A stretch of 39,135 nt of DNA from Pelatocladus maniniholoensis HA4357-MV3 (lineage in GTDB: Bacteria > Cyanobacteriota > Cyanobacteriia > Cyanobacteriales > Nostocaceae). Every line of letters starts with the position of its first letter. The stretch's first letter is position 1. The stretch spans positions 1 to 39,135 of the forward strand of contig JAHHHW010000127.1 of assembly GCA_019359115.1 (NCBI GenBank). The letters run 5' to 3'. This document shows, piece by piece, positions 1 through 8,126 of the stretch. Position numbers and translations under genes: made by a program. The notes under the pieces are model-generated. The model saw nothing but the letters and a program-made list of their open reading frames with translations. It did no database searches and was not told the DNA's origin.

Positions 1-198
1 ACTCCTTCCGGAAAAACCAGACCCAATTTTACTTGCCAATATTTTCCACAGAGTTACCAATTTAGGACGCATCCACCCTGCCGATCCTTGTTCTACCAGT
101 TCATAAATTTGGCGAAGGTATTGTTAAGAGTGGTTTATTTTTTTTACTAGCTATGCACTCTCCCGTCCAATTAAATCTTTGATTGTAGCTGTATCCAT
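1..198 (-). pseudogene. Broken ORF running off the left edge
   Basis: On the minus strand an ATG at 198 opens a frame reading MDTATIKDLIGRESA, then meets TAG (151-153) and TAA (124-126). After the stops the same frame stays open to the window edge and reads like protein (QYLRQIYELVEQG, then GWMRPKLVTLWKILASKIG). It lies 60 nt after the stop of the polymerase-like gene, in the same direction. Either one gene carries two nonsense mutations, or a short leader peptide precedes a second gene with a non-ATG start. I do not recognise the family, and the part outside the window would decide. Confidence 0.35.
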
Positions 199-258
199 AA
201 TTTCTCAGTAAATAACAAATATTTCTTTGTGCAGAGTAGCTGATTTTTATAGCGATCG

Positions 259-3200
259 CTATAAGATTGATTGTTCTTGCTCTAAACGCTTTTTTTGTGT
301 TGAAACTGTCTTTTGGATTGTAGTTTCCATCTGCGGTAAATTGTGCCGCTCAAACTCTCCAGTCCCTGGAAGATACGCTACTACAGCTTTTCCTAAAGAA
401 CTAGCATAGTCAATGATTGGGGCTGTTTCTATACTATCGATGCCAATAACTATATCGTTCGGCTGCTCCAAAAGTTGCATTGCATTTTTTACTGACGTTG
501 CACCAGATAGCTCAATCTTGATATCGGGACGCGATCGCGCGAGATCCTGAATTGTCTGCACAACAACAGAGAGGCTATCTGACTTGTAGGGCGAAGCATC
601 TACGAAATGGACTGTATCACAGCCAAGCTCTATTGCACGGTTAACAGCACGTTTAACCATATTACACATCACCTGTTCGGTTTTCTGGTGAAGCGATCGC
701 TCGACGGGTGCTTCAAAAAATACGACTGTGGCAACTCGTTTGTGCTCTTTTTGATCAACCTGCTGTTGTGTGCTTTCAACATCTGAATACTTGACAGTAG
801 TTGGGTCAATGACTATATCAGCATAACTAGCAGGAGCATGATTAACAGTACCCGTGAAAGTAAAGCCGTGAAGTTGTCTGCCTATCTCTGCTAGTCTCTG
901 TTGTAAAAAAGTTACTGATTGCTTATTCAAAATTCCCAATACTTTGTCTCCTACCAAAGCAAATACTTTCGGTGGTTGACGTGGATTAGTCTGTCGCAAG
1001 TCAATAGTTATATTGGTTTGCTCACCTCCCCATTGACGACCAGCAAAGGCATATTTGTTAACGCTATCAATCTGTAATTTATTATCAGGATTTTTTAAGC
1101 TGGTAATAACAACGCTAGTACTAGCACAAGAACTAACAGTTGCGCGAGCTTCATATCCAGCCAATAAATGGGGAGAACGAGCATCAAGTGTACCAAGCTT
1201 TTTACCTTCTACTATTACCCAACGAGCAGTTTGACTCGGCTCACGGGGATGAGGGCCATTCTCAAATTTAATTGCAACTTTTTCACCTTTAAAATTTCTG
1301 TTGGCATACTCATTAAATTGAGTACCAATTACCTTCATCTGAGTAAACTGCAACTGCTTGAGTTGATTTTCTACCTCTTCTGGGAAAACAGCGAACGCAA
1401 CACCAGCCCGGCGCTGACCGTATTTTTCTTCAGTGTGGCTCACATCATGAATAGCCGCTGCTAGCTGCAACCTTTCTGGTTCTGGAGTATTATTTCTTAC
1501 GGATTCTAGATATTCTCTGGTTTGCTGCTTTAAAGCATCTATCATGCCATCACTAATACCAAAATAAAATTCAACCTTACCCTGTTTGATAGACATTCCG
1601 GGCTTGAGATCGTGTTCGGACATAGACTTCATGCTAATTGTGCCAATCGGGATATCTATCTGTTTACCCGCAGAAGTTTTATGTTGAATACAAGCCAATA
1701 AAGGATGTGGTATTTTTTGGGTTGGCTTTCTCAACGAAATCTTAATACTGAGTTCTGATGCTTTCCAGAATTCTGGATTTTTTGCTAGATCAAAATTAAT
1801 TAAATTAGTAATTTCTAGCTTTTTTCCACTTAATGGAGAAGCAATGACTATATAAGGCCCAGGTTCTACTTTTCTCCTTGACTCCAGTTCAATACGTTGC
1901 TTGACAATAGAGTTATAATTTTTCTTTATTTCTTGAGCATATTCTTTCTGTGAAGAAGTAAACTCCAATTCTGGATAAAAGCTCCTAAATTGTTCGATAG
2001 GTCTGGCTATTAGTTGGCACTGCCCAAAGATTTGATTTGTTTGCTTAATCATTAAATCAATAGGGCTATAGCCATTGGTTTTCATACCCCTATCTGTAAA
2101 GGCTTCTAAATTTTTCTTGTCGTTCAACCACTCTACTTCTTTGTAAGCTGTTATAGCCTGACAGTATTGGATAATTGAATCGTCAGGTCGCAATGCACTT
2201 TTAGGGCCATCAGTAGCTACTTGTAGTTCATTCCCAAGTTCAGCTACACAATCTTTCAATAATTTTTTAAACGACTGCAATTGTTGTTCTATTTGATAAG
2301 AGGCAGGGGGCAGGGGGTAGGGGGCAGGGGGAACTAAAGGTACAAACCTCACCCCTTGTGGGTGAAAGCTCCCTTGCTCCTTTTCCCCCTTGATTGAAAC
2401 CTCACCCCTTGTGAGTGATTTCCCCCTGCTAAGAGCTCCCTGCCCCCCTGCTTTTTCATTCTCATCCTTAGTCGGCACCTGGGTAATCTTATATATTTGG
2501 TCTAATGTCTTATCCGGTATTTGCAATTTACCTTTTTGATGTCTGACTACCACTTTACCTAAATGCACTAATATTTTTTTGAGATAATCAGCTTTTTCTG
2601 TTTGAGGCATTGCATCAATTTCACATTGCAGTGCGATATTTTTTTGAATATCATTGGCAATGATTCCAATCTTATTCCCCATTGCCGATACAGCAATTTC
2701 TTCAAATGTCCCTTGATAAGGAACTTTAGTTTTTTTGACTATATCAGGATAACGATTTGATGGTAGAACTTTCTCTTTGACTTCTGCTGTCAGTTGTGAA
2801 AAATCTTTACTTGGAGCAAAAGCCAGGAGGTCGCCATCAAAATCACACTGCATATTATCCATTGCAGTTTTGGGATGTATGTACACGCATCCATTTAACA
2901 TTTCTGGTAAATATTTATTCTTTAAAGTAATCACGCCATTCGAGTTAATTAATGGCGAACGAGTCACTATAATTTCTTCGCCTTCTGCTATATAAGGTAT
3001 ACAAATTTCGTTTAACTTTAAATCTAAACTTGGTTGAGCAAGACCAGATGTAAACTTGATAGAGCGTCCAGTAGCAATTTCTACCCATTGTTTTCGAGCA
3101 AACTCTTGAAGTTCAGCTATAATTTTGGGATGCTCGATTAGTTGACAATAACCCGATAAATCAGCTTTTAATAAAGAATAAATTAATAAATCTTTTTGCT

Positions 3201-4218
3201 GAGTACTATTATCTTCACCATCTTCAATTTCTCCAGTTTCACCACCAGAGTCTAAACTATCAAATATAGAAAATTTATTTTCTATTTCTTCTAAAGTATC
3301 TAATGAAGCTTCGTCGTGTTTCGCCCTGAGCGCTTTACGACGCTCGTAAGTTTCAATATATCGTAGTGCCAACCTTCTAGGGTCTTTTTGGTCACTAGCT
3401 AGTTTTTCTGCTTGTTGTTTAATAATTGGCAAGATTTCCTGCTGTACTGCTTTAGGATAGTTGACTAAAATCTGTGTTCCTAAACTATGTTCTCTATACT
3501 GAGCTAACGCTTTGACACCTAAACCAATAGTAAGCATATACTCTCCTGGCTGAATGGCATCCTCCCCTTTTCTCCCTTTGAAGGAAGAGGTTGCCAGCAC
3601 TATGTCGTAGCCAGTTTTAGTACGCAAAGTGCTGATTTTAGCACTACCGCCCATCCTAAAAAAAGACTCTCCAAATTTATCCAGTCTTGCAGGTGCAAGC
3701 GTGCCTTTAGCAATTCGCATCACTGGACTTTCTTGTTGTGGTCTGATACCAAGACGGAACTGAAAGGGACGCGATTCTATATTATTAGAAACAGCAAAAT
3801 CTTTATCAATTAAACCCTTACAATCACCAACTAACTTTTTAGCATCGTTGTTGGCGATCACACCACCGTTTTCTCCCGTCGTATCGTCAACTACTAGGAC
3901 TCTCACATTTCGCAATTCTTGAAAAGTCCGACATGGTGTCAAAGGTAACGGATAAGCTGCTCCATCTGAAGGATTGGGGTAAAGCTGCTGGCGGATGTTG
4001 GGGTCATTTGCAAAGAACATCCTCTTACCAGATGAGAATTGTAAACTCATCCCATTATATTCTGACAAATCTTCTGGTATTGTGGCTTCAGGATAAGCTG
4101 TACCAATGCTAAACTTAACGCCTGGAAATAAATATTCAGCCAGTGTGTTCTCAAGTTTTTCTTGTATGAGTGTATCTTGCTTAGTTTTTGTATCAAAATG
4201 ATTGAGTTTTAAAGCCAT
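259..4218 (-). CDS. Large protein with double-psi beta-barrel RNA polymerase-like (RdRP/YonO-type) core
   Basis: A 1319-residue protein. Residues 459-463 are DFDGD, the metal-binding signature of multisubunit RNA polymerase beta' and of single-chain RdRP/YonO-type polymerases. The surroundings fit the second group. Residues 131-157 (GDCKGLIDKDFA, then FQFRLG) resemble the first barrel pattern D-x-G-x-I...FQ-x-R. Residues 416-447 (IIVTRSPLINSNGV, then LNGCVYIHP) resemble the R-x-P...G...V-x-x-P run before DxDGD. Residues 513-523 (GNKIGIIANDI) resemble the G-x-I-x-N helix after it. The C-terminal 600 residues are unassigned; about 1170-1290 looks Rossmann-like. Residues 589-640 come from an in-frame G-rich repeat. 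The ATG at 4218 is the first in frame. It is the last large gene of a minus-strand series, after a decayed ORF. The polymerase reading is inferred from motifs; another barrel-fold enzyme is possible. Confidence 0.55.
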   Translation of the reverse strand: MALKLNHFDTKTKQDTLIQEKLENTLAEYLFPGVKFSIGTAYPEATIPEDLSEYNGMSLQFSSGKRMFFANDPNIRQQLYPNPSDGAAYPLPLTPCRTFQELRNVRVLVVDDTTGENGGVIANNDAKKLVGDCKGLIDKDFAVSNNIESRPFQFRLGIRPQQESPVMRIAKGTLAPARLDKFGESFFRMGGSAKISTLRTKTGYDIVLATSSFKGRKGEDAIQPGEYMLTIGLGVKALAQYREHSLGTQILVNYPKAVQQEILPIIKQQAEKLASDQKDPRRLALRYIETYERRKALRAKHDEASLDTLEEIENKFSIFDSLDSGGETGEIEDGEDNSTQQKDLLIYSLLKADLSGYCQLIEHPKIIAELQEFARKQWVEIATGRSIKFTSGLAQPSLDLKLNEICIPYIAEGEEIIVTRSPLINSNGVITLKNKYLPEMLNGCVYIHPKTAMDNMQCDFDGDLLAFAPSKDFSQLTAEVKEKVLPSNRYPDIVKKTKVPYQGTFEEIAVSAMGNKIGIIANDIQKNIALQCEIDAMPQTEKADYLKKILVHLGKVVVRHQKGKLQIPDKTLDQIYKITQVPTKDENEKAGGQGALSRGKSLTRGEVSIKGEKEQGSFHPQGVRFVPLVPPAPYPLPPASYQIEQQLQSFKKLLKDCVAELGNELQVATDGPKSALRPDDSIIQYCQAITAYKEVEWLNDKKNLEAFTDRGMKTNGYSPIDLMIKQTNQIFGQCQLIARPIEQFRSFYPELEFTSSQKEYAQEIKKNYNSIVKQRIELESRRKVEPGPYIVIASPLSGKKLEITNLINFDLAKNPEFWKASELSIKISLRKPTQKIPHPLLACIQHKTSAGKQIDIPIGTISMKSMSEHDLKPGMSIKQGKVEFYFGISDGMIDALKQQTREYLESVRNNTPEPERLQLAAAIHDVSHTEEKYGQRRAGVAFAVFPEEVENQLKQLQFTQMKVIGTQFNEYANRNFKGEKVAIKFENGPHPREPSQTARWVIVEGKKLGTLDARSPHLLAGYEARATVSSCASTSVVITSLKNPDNKLQIDSVNKYAFAGRQWGGEQTNITIDLRQTNPRQPPKVFALVGDKVLGILNKQSVTFLQQRLAEIGRQLHGFTFTGTVNHAPASYADIVIDPTTVKYSDVESTQQQVDQKEHKRVATVVFFEAPVERSLHQKTEQVMCNMVKRAVNRAIELGCDTVHFVDASPYKSDSLSVVVQTIQDLARSRPDIKIELSGATSVKNAMQLLEQPNDIVIGIDSIETAPIIDYASSLGKAVVAYLPGTGEFERHNLPQMETTIQKTVSTQKKRLEQEQSIL
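2299..2454 (-). repeat. In-frame G-rich repeat insert inside the polymerase-like gene
   Basis: Both edges carry tandem GGGGGCA-type heptamers in opposite orientation, and between them lie two near-direct copies of CCTCACCCCTTGTG. The tract is translated without a stop as a low-complexity Gly/Pro/Ser-rich stretch (residues about 589-640) unlike its flanks. It looks like a short tandem-repeat/palindromic insertion tolerated in a linker after the polymerase-like core. Confidence 0.7.
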
Positions 4219-4292
4219 ATAACTTCATCGTTCATAAATTCAAAAAGGTTTTACAATTAGAATTCATATGCACATCTTCTTCGTGAACAATC

Positions 4293-4493
4293 ATGCTTAA
4301 TCTTAATAATTCACAAATTACCATCAATCAATTTTCTTATGGAATGACTTCAGAAGAACTCATCACCGAAGGTCATGTAGATGTTGACTATTTTTACGAC
4401 CCTGATGAGGAGGAATTCAAAAAAGATATTGAAGAGATAAAGCGCATAGTTAGAGAGGAGGGGTTACCTGAAGAAGAATATATAGAATTTTAG
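4293..4493 (+). CDS. Small acidic protein of unknown function
   Basis: A 66-residue ORF starting at ATG 4293, divergent from the polymerase-like gene with 74 bp between the starts. The sequence is strongly acidic, with a DVDYFYDPDEEEF run and a charged C-terminal helix (KKDIEEIKRIVREEGLPEEEYIEF read in two parts), and its composition looks coding. No Shine-Dalgarno sequence is obvious. No family is recognised. Its place in a divergent gap would suit a small regulator or antitoxin, but nothing in it shows DNA binding. Confidence 0.5.
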   Translation: MLNLNNSQITINQFSYGMTSEELITEGHVDVDYFYDPDEEEFKKDIEEIKRIVREEGLPEEEYIEF

Positions 4494-4840
4494 TCAAAAG
4501 CTGCAAAGCAGCATTAGCATAAGAGTTTTTGTTTCATCTCTCAAAACTTCTATCGTCTGGATGTTGTCATGGTGAATTGATCAAAGCTTGGATTTGCTGC
4601 CATCTACTCATATCTTCTGCTGTTAATCCCCTAGCAATTTTAATTTGGTTATTGACAATTTTGATTAAGGCTGTATTTTCATTCCTTCTAGAAAGAGAAA
4701 GCGCCTGTGTATTCCGGTCGTAAATTATTTGATAGTAATTGCCTGGAAGTAATTCCAGGTTTTCTTTTGGGCGGCGAATTGATTCAGGGTAGGCTTTTCT
4801 TTGCTGCTGAAAAAGCTTCATAGCAACAGGAGCGATCACC

Positions 4841-4971
4841 CTAGGCCTTTCCAAAAAATAAAATGTCCAGCCCTGCGTTCCCACCCAGGTGGGAACGCTT
4901 ACCAGTCCTTGGACGCTCGCCACAATATATTTGATAGGGCACCGACATTTTATTTCTTGGAGATCCCCTAG
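4841..4971. repeat. Palindromic element family A, copy 1 (inside a decayed ORF)
   Basis: Terminal inverted repeats start CTAGG...TCCAA and continue into AATAAAATGTC. An inner hairpin CGTTCCCACC/GGTGGGAACG follows, then the conserved CAATATATTTGATA segment. It is read through without a stop in the 4567-5118 ORF. The right arm carries mismatches relative to the left (AGGGCACCGAC where AGGGCTGGAC would pair). Confidence 0.85.
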
Positions 4972-5040
4972 TACAGCACGGCGTAAATAAACCACCCATT
5001 CCAAATCAACGAAACGCTTACGCTGTATTAATTTTGAATT

Positions 5041-5073
5041 CCGCGTTCGCGAAGCGTCCCGGAGGGAACTAGC
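5041..5073. repeat. Small dispersed repeat
   Basis: A short palindrome-rich tract (GCGTTCGCGAAGCGTCCC, then GGAGGGAACTAGCG) of a type I recall as abundant in Nostoc-like genomes. It lies in the 5' part of the decayed ORF and supports reading that part as non-ancestral. Confidence 0.5.
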
Positions 5074-5170
5074 GGTACTAGTACGTTGTTGTTGCTCTTG
5101 TTGTAATTGTTGGTAGTTTCATTTGGGCAGTTAGTTTAGAACTTTACGCCCCAGTTTACGAGTTTACGTC

Positions 5171-5299
5171 TTAGGGGATCTCCAAATAATAAAATGCCCA
5201 GCCGTCGCTTTCGCCGTTTAGGCGAAAGCGCCTAAATTCTTGGGCTTGGCCAAAATATATTTAATACGGCTGGGCATTTTATTACTTGGAAGTGCCTAG
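5171..5299. repeat. Palindromic element family A, copy 2
   Basis: Ends TTAGGGGATCTCCAA and TTGGAAGTGCCTAG. Outer arms are GCCCAGCCGT and ACGGCTGGGC; the inner hairpin is CGCTTTCGCC/GGCGAAAGCG; the conserved CAAAATATATTTAATA segment lies between hairpin and right arm. It sits directly downstream of the membrane-protein gene ending at 5322 and could act as its 3' hairpin. Confidence 0.9.
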
Positions 5300-5321
5300 T
5301 TTAGAACTTTTTTGTTTGCGT

Positions 5322-6086
5322 TCAATCAACGAACTTGCGCTTTTCGGGTGGAACAGCCCAAATCAAACAATGACCAGACTTAGCTTTGCGTTCATAGTAG
5401 GAAAGAACAACACCTAACTTTTGGGTGTCCTTAATACAATCTCCATTATCTAGATACCCCCTGTTCCAATTAATTAAATCTTTGGCGAATTTCCCTTCCT
5501 TTGACGTCGCCCACTTCATCGCTTCCAACTCCTTCCAAGTTAAGGAGCTTGACTGCACCTGTGTATATCCCCCACCTAACATTCCCATAATCGGACTATT
5601 AATCCAACTAGGCACAACCAAGCCCATTATGAAGCCAAAGCCCAAGATCAACAACAACAAGATAGTGGCAGGAGTCACACTCGTCAGAATATTCTTACCT
5701 TCTTGTAACAGCGTTTTGTGAATTAAAGCATAGGCAGAACGCTCTATAGCTACTTTCTGTCGCTCGACTGTTACTTGTTCTACCAGTTCTAAAGTTTTAA
5801 CTAAATCTTGGTTCCAATGCTGGAAAAGTGCTTGCAACGTGTCGGGTGCATTTTCTAGCATTGCTTCCAGCCTTCCGGTAGCAATCAATATCAAAAACAA
5901 GGGGTCATCTTGAGATAGCCCACAACTAAGAGCAAAGTCCACTACCTGTCGCTTGAAAGCTTCACTTTTTCCCTCTAAAGCTTCGGACAGCAATTTGTTT
6001 ACACTAGGACTAACAGATTTATCTGCCGACTTTGGTTGGCTAGCAGTAGTGGTTTGAGAGTTTTTATCTACTTTAGTTTCACTCAT
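5322..6086 (-). CDS. Membrane protein of the partition operon, unknown function
   Basis: A 254-residue protein. The N-terminal 30 residues are polar and Ser/Thr/Lys-rich. A helical region follows (about 30-135, including KLLSEALEGKSEAFKRQVVDFAL), then a hydrophobic segment or hairpin at about 138-165 (ATILLLLILGFGFIMGLVV), then a soluble C-terminal domain with a Trp/Lys-rich stretch (WKELEAMKWATSKEGKFAKDL) and two Cys. There is no signal peptide, so it is probably an inner-membrane protein with a cytoplasmic N-terminus. It is the last gene of the parM-parR-parA series, 26 nt after the ParA-like stop. I recall similar proteins on cyanobacterial plasmids but know no function; anchoring the ParA-like NTPase or the plasmid to the membrane is only a guess. 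Confidence 0.75.
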   Translation of the reverse strand: MSETKVDKNSQTTTASQPKSADKSVSPSVNKLLSEALEGKSEAFKRQVVDFALSCGLSQDDPLFLILIATGRLEAMLENAPDTLQALFQHWNQDLVKTLELVEQVTVERQKVAIERSAYALIHKTLLQEGKNILTSVTPATILLLLILGFGFIMGLVVPSWINSPIMGMLGGGYTQVQSSSLTWKELEAMKWATSKEGKFAKDLINWNRGYLDNGDCIKDTQKLGVVLSYYERKAKSGHCLIWAVPPEKRKFVD

Positions 6087-6112
6087 TTACATTGTCCACA
6101 AAAAAATAGGTT

Positions 6113-7231
6113 TCATCTAACTAACCCTGTTTCTTTAAACGCTGCATATGCTTGTTTTATAAAATTCTTCACCCTCTGCTTTGATACCACCCCCAACTCA
6201 TGGTGAGCTAGAGCATCCTCAAAAGTTGCTCCTAATCTATCAACCTGGTTACGCTCCCAGAAGGGAAACTTGGGTAAGTCCATCACAGTGAAATTATATT
6301 TAGTTTTAGCTACTATAAACTCTGGCATTTCATCTATATACTTCCAGTCGTCGCACATACCCCAATTTCTTACGAATACATGGAGCATCTGATTACCTAA
6401 ATCTTCCAAAGACTCCAGAAAGAAATTTACCGAATCAACCCCACCAGTACACACAAACCATTTCACAAAAGTAATTGAATTCTCCTTACCCAACTCAATC
6501 AAATCATTGCGTTGTATCCATTGAGTTACATTCGTGTAAACCTGAGCAGGTAGATTCACAATCACCGATTTTTCAAAAGCTAAATCAAAGATTTTATCTG
6601 CTTGTTGAGCTTGCTTTTCATCATCACTAAAAAAAGCAGTCTCAACACCAGAGTAAATTTTGCTAATGTCCTTGTTGCTGATATCTGCATCTACAACCGT
6701 TGTATCTAACCCTATCGAAATACAATACTCGATAAATGCCCTTGACAAGAACGACTTTCCACAACCTCCTTTTTCACCATCTACAAGGTGGATGGTTGTA
6801 GGTTGTTTTATCGATGTTGGTATTACCTTCCCAGAGGCTAGTTCTTTCTTGACAGACAAGTCAACTTCTGTTATAAAAGCAGGTTCTATTGGTTCATCCA
6901 GATTCTTTTTGTCATCTCCATTTGATATCGATTCATTAGAAGATGTTGGTTCTTTCGTAACAGATAATTCAGCTTCTATTAAGAGAGTAGGCTCTATTTG
7001 TTCATTTTGAGTTGATTCAATTTCAAGTTCAACTTCCGAATTACTAAGTTCAACTTCAACATCATCACCCGTTATTCTTTCCTCTGTTTCTGCTGTTGAG
7101 TTAGAAAAAGAATTGATTCGTGAGTGCATTTTTCTCAATAGTCCTTCTTGAGCCTTATGTATACGAACGGAAGGTTTATCAGTCTTTTTTTTCGGTCTAC
7201 CTCTTTTTCTTTTCCTGCGTATAAATTTCAT
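6113..7231 (-). CDS. ParA/MinD-superfamily NTPase with basic N-terminus
   Basis: About 372 residues from the ATG at 7231; a longer frame begins at a TTG inside the parR-like gene and is not preferred. The N-terminus MKFIRRKRKRGRPKKK contains an AT-hook-like GRPKK core, so it may bind DNA or membrane. A long acidic Ser/Thr-rich linker follows. The NTPase core has the deviant Walker A GEKGGCGKSFLS and the switch region VVDADISNKD. ParA-family proteins hydrolyse ATP to position plasmids or, as VirC1/TraL-type proteins, conjugation complexes. The gene starts 13 nt after the parR-like stop. Since a ParM system is already present upstream, a transfer-related (VirC1-like) role is as likely as segregation. 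Confidence 0.8.
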   Translation of the reverse strand: MKFIRRKRKRGRPKKKTDKPSVRIHKAQEGLLRKMHSRINSFSNSTAETEERITGDDVEVELSNSEVELEIESTQNEQIEPTLLIEAELSVTKEPTSSNESISNGDDKKNLDEPIEPAFITEVDLSVKKELASGKVIPTSIKQPTTIHLVDGEKGGCGKSFLSRAFIEYCISIGLDTTVVDADISNKDISKIYSGVETAFFSDDEKQAQQADKIFDLAFEKSVIVNLPAQVYTNVTQWIQRNDLIELGKENSITFVKWFVCTGGVDSVNFFLESLEDLGNQMLHVFVRNWGMCDDWKYIDEMPEFIVAKTKYNFTVMDLPKFPFWERNQVDRLGATFEDALAHHELGVVSKQRVKNFIKQAYAAFKETGLVR

Positions 7232-7244
7232 GTTTTCGGAATTT

Positions 7245-8126
7245 CTACAAAAAATCAACCAATCCTGTATCGTCGTAAGCATACTCTCCAGCAAGATGGC
7301 GAAGAGTATCAAGGGACGGCGTACTTGATTGAGGTGTTTTGGAACAAGGCAATGATATTGCTATGGGGGGAGATTGAATTGTTTGTGGAGCATCTTCTAA
7401 GCCAACTAACTCCAAAATATCTTTTACTTGTCTTCTTAAAGCCTGTACCGCAGAATGTGCTACGCCCCGCATCTGTTCGGAGTCACTAGAACTATCTTCC
7501 ACTAAAGCATAAGGTAGCCAAAATGACCGTAAAGCCAACAGTAACATCTCAGTCTTACTGCTGATTTGATTGTCTTGGATGTATTGCATCAAACGTACAT
7601 CATATTGGTTTCGTGGCTGGTAACGCCAGTAAAAGGAAAACATACTTGAGTGAGATGTTTTGCAATAAGGCAATGATGTTGCCGCATTTGGCTTGGGAGA
7701 TGGAGCCGGGCTTCTAGGTATAGTTGAAAATCCCGCTTTGTTTATCGCGGAGGCGATTTCGCCCGACTCCATCTGTTCTATTCGCCTCGTTGCTATGAGA
7801 GATTGAATTGTTTGTGGAGCATCTTCTAAGCCAACTAACTCCAAAATATCTTTTACTTGTCTTCTTAAAACCTGTACCGCAGAATGTGTTACGCCCCGCA
7901 TCTGTTCTTTACTGCTAGAGCAATCTTCTACTAAAGCATAAGGTAGCCAAAATGACCGCAAAGCCAAGAGTAACATCTCAGTCTTGCTACTAACTTGATT
8001 GTCTTTGATATACTGCATCAAACGTACATCATGTTGGTTTCGTGGCTGGTAACGCCAGATAAAATTTATTCTGACTGACATGAAATTGCACCTGTACCAA
8101 TCATGTTCTGTTGAGGCTGAAATCAT
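7245..8126 (-). CDS. ParR-like partition protein with internal tandem duplication
   Basis: A 293-residue protein whose start overlaps the parM-like stop (ATGA). It holds two copies of an 86-residue unit, residues 24-109 and 167-252, each running from WRYQPRNQ through SSKTEMLLLALRSFWLPYALVED to LEDAPQTIQS, with about eight differences, so the duplication is recent. Position after parM suggests a ParR/StbB-type DNA-binding adaptor; the unit could hold a ribbon-helix-helix-like fold, but this is inferred mainly from context. Between the units, residues 113-149 come from a 106-bp palindromic element plus a 5-bp target duplication; the equivalent place after unit two lacks it. The internal Met at residue 16 (8081) is an alternative start. 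It probably binds the repeats at 9286-9390 and represses its own operon. Confidence 0.7.
   Translation of the reverse strand: MISASTEHDWYRCNFMSVRINFIWRYQPRNQHDVRLMQYIKDNQVSSKTEMLLLALRSFWLPYALVEDCSSSKEQMRGVTHSAVQVLRRQVKDILELVGLEDAPQTIQSLIATRRIEQMESGEIASAINKAGFSTIPRSPAPSPKPNAATSLPYCKTSHSSMFSFYWRYQPRNQYDVRLMQYIQDNQISSKTEMLLLALRSFWLPYALVEDSSSDSEQMRGVAHSAVQALRRQVKDILELVGLEDAPQTIQSPPIAISLPCSKTPQSSTPSLDTLRHLAGEYAYDDTGLVDFL
7683..7788. repeat. Coding palindromic element family C, copy 1 (106 bp)
   Basis: The element begins CGCATTTGGCTTGGGA and ends ATTCGCCTC, flanked by GTTGC at 7678-7682 and 7789-7793, a 5-bp target duplication. Element plus one duplication is 111 nt, so the frame is kept. The matching position after the second repeat unit of the same gene (around 7355) is empty. 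Confidence 0.9.

Larger units (their letters stand above)
4567..5118 (-). pseudogene. Decayed ORF: C-terminal remnant fused to repeat DNA
   Basis: The frame is open from the TGA at 5119-5121 to the stop at 4567, but only the last 90 or so residues (from RPRVIAPVAMKLFQQQ on) look like inherited protein. The upstream part is repeat: a palindromic element at 4841-4971 and a small repeat near 5041-5073. The only starts are TTG codons. The tail (YYQIIYDRNTQALSL, then GLTAEDMSRWQQIQ) parallels part of the 505-residue product of the gene at 14143-15660 (YQIFYNGSSYEVLDL, then ENLNPTHIKDIDDL), so this is probably the 3' remnant of a paralogue. A glutamine-rich run (QQLQQEQQQ) at the 5' end may be another remnant. 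Confidence 0.55.

Noticed and set aside
259-4218. Fragment of the host rpoC1/rpoC2 genes
   Set aside because: The motif context is DFDGD without the NADFDGDQM consensus, and the flanking blocks fit single-chain RdRP/YonO-type proteins rather than beta'.
6113-7312. Longer start for the ParA-like gene at 7312, and similar TTG starts at 28299, 29000 and 16153
   Set aside because: All are TTG codons; the 7312 and 28299/29000 versions add sequence that overlaps a neighbour or precedes a signal or basic N-terminus, and ATG starts are available.
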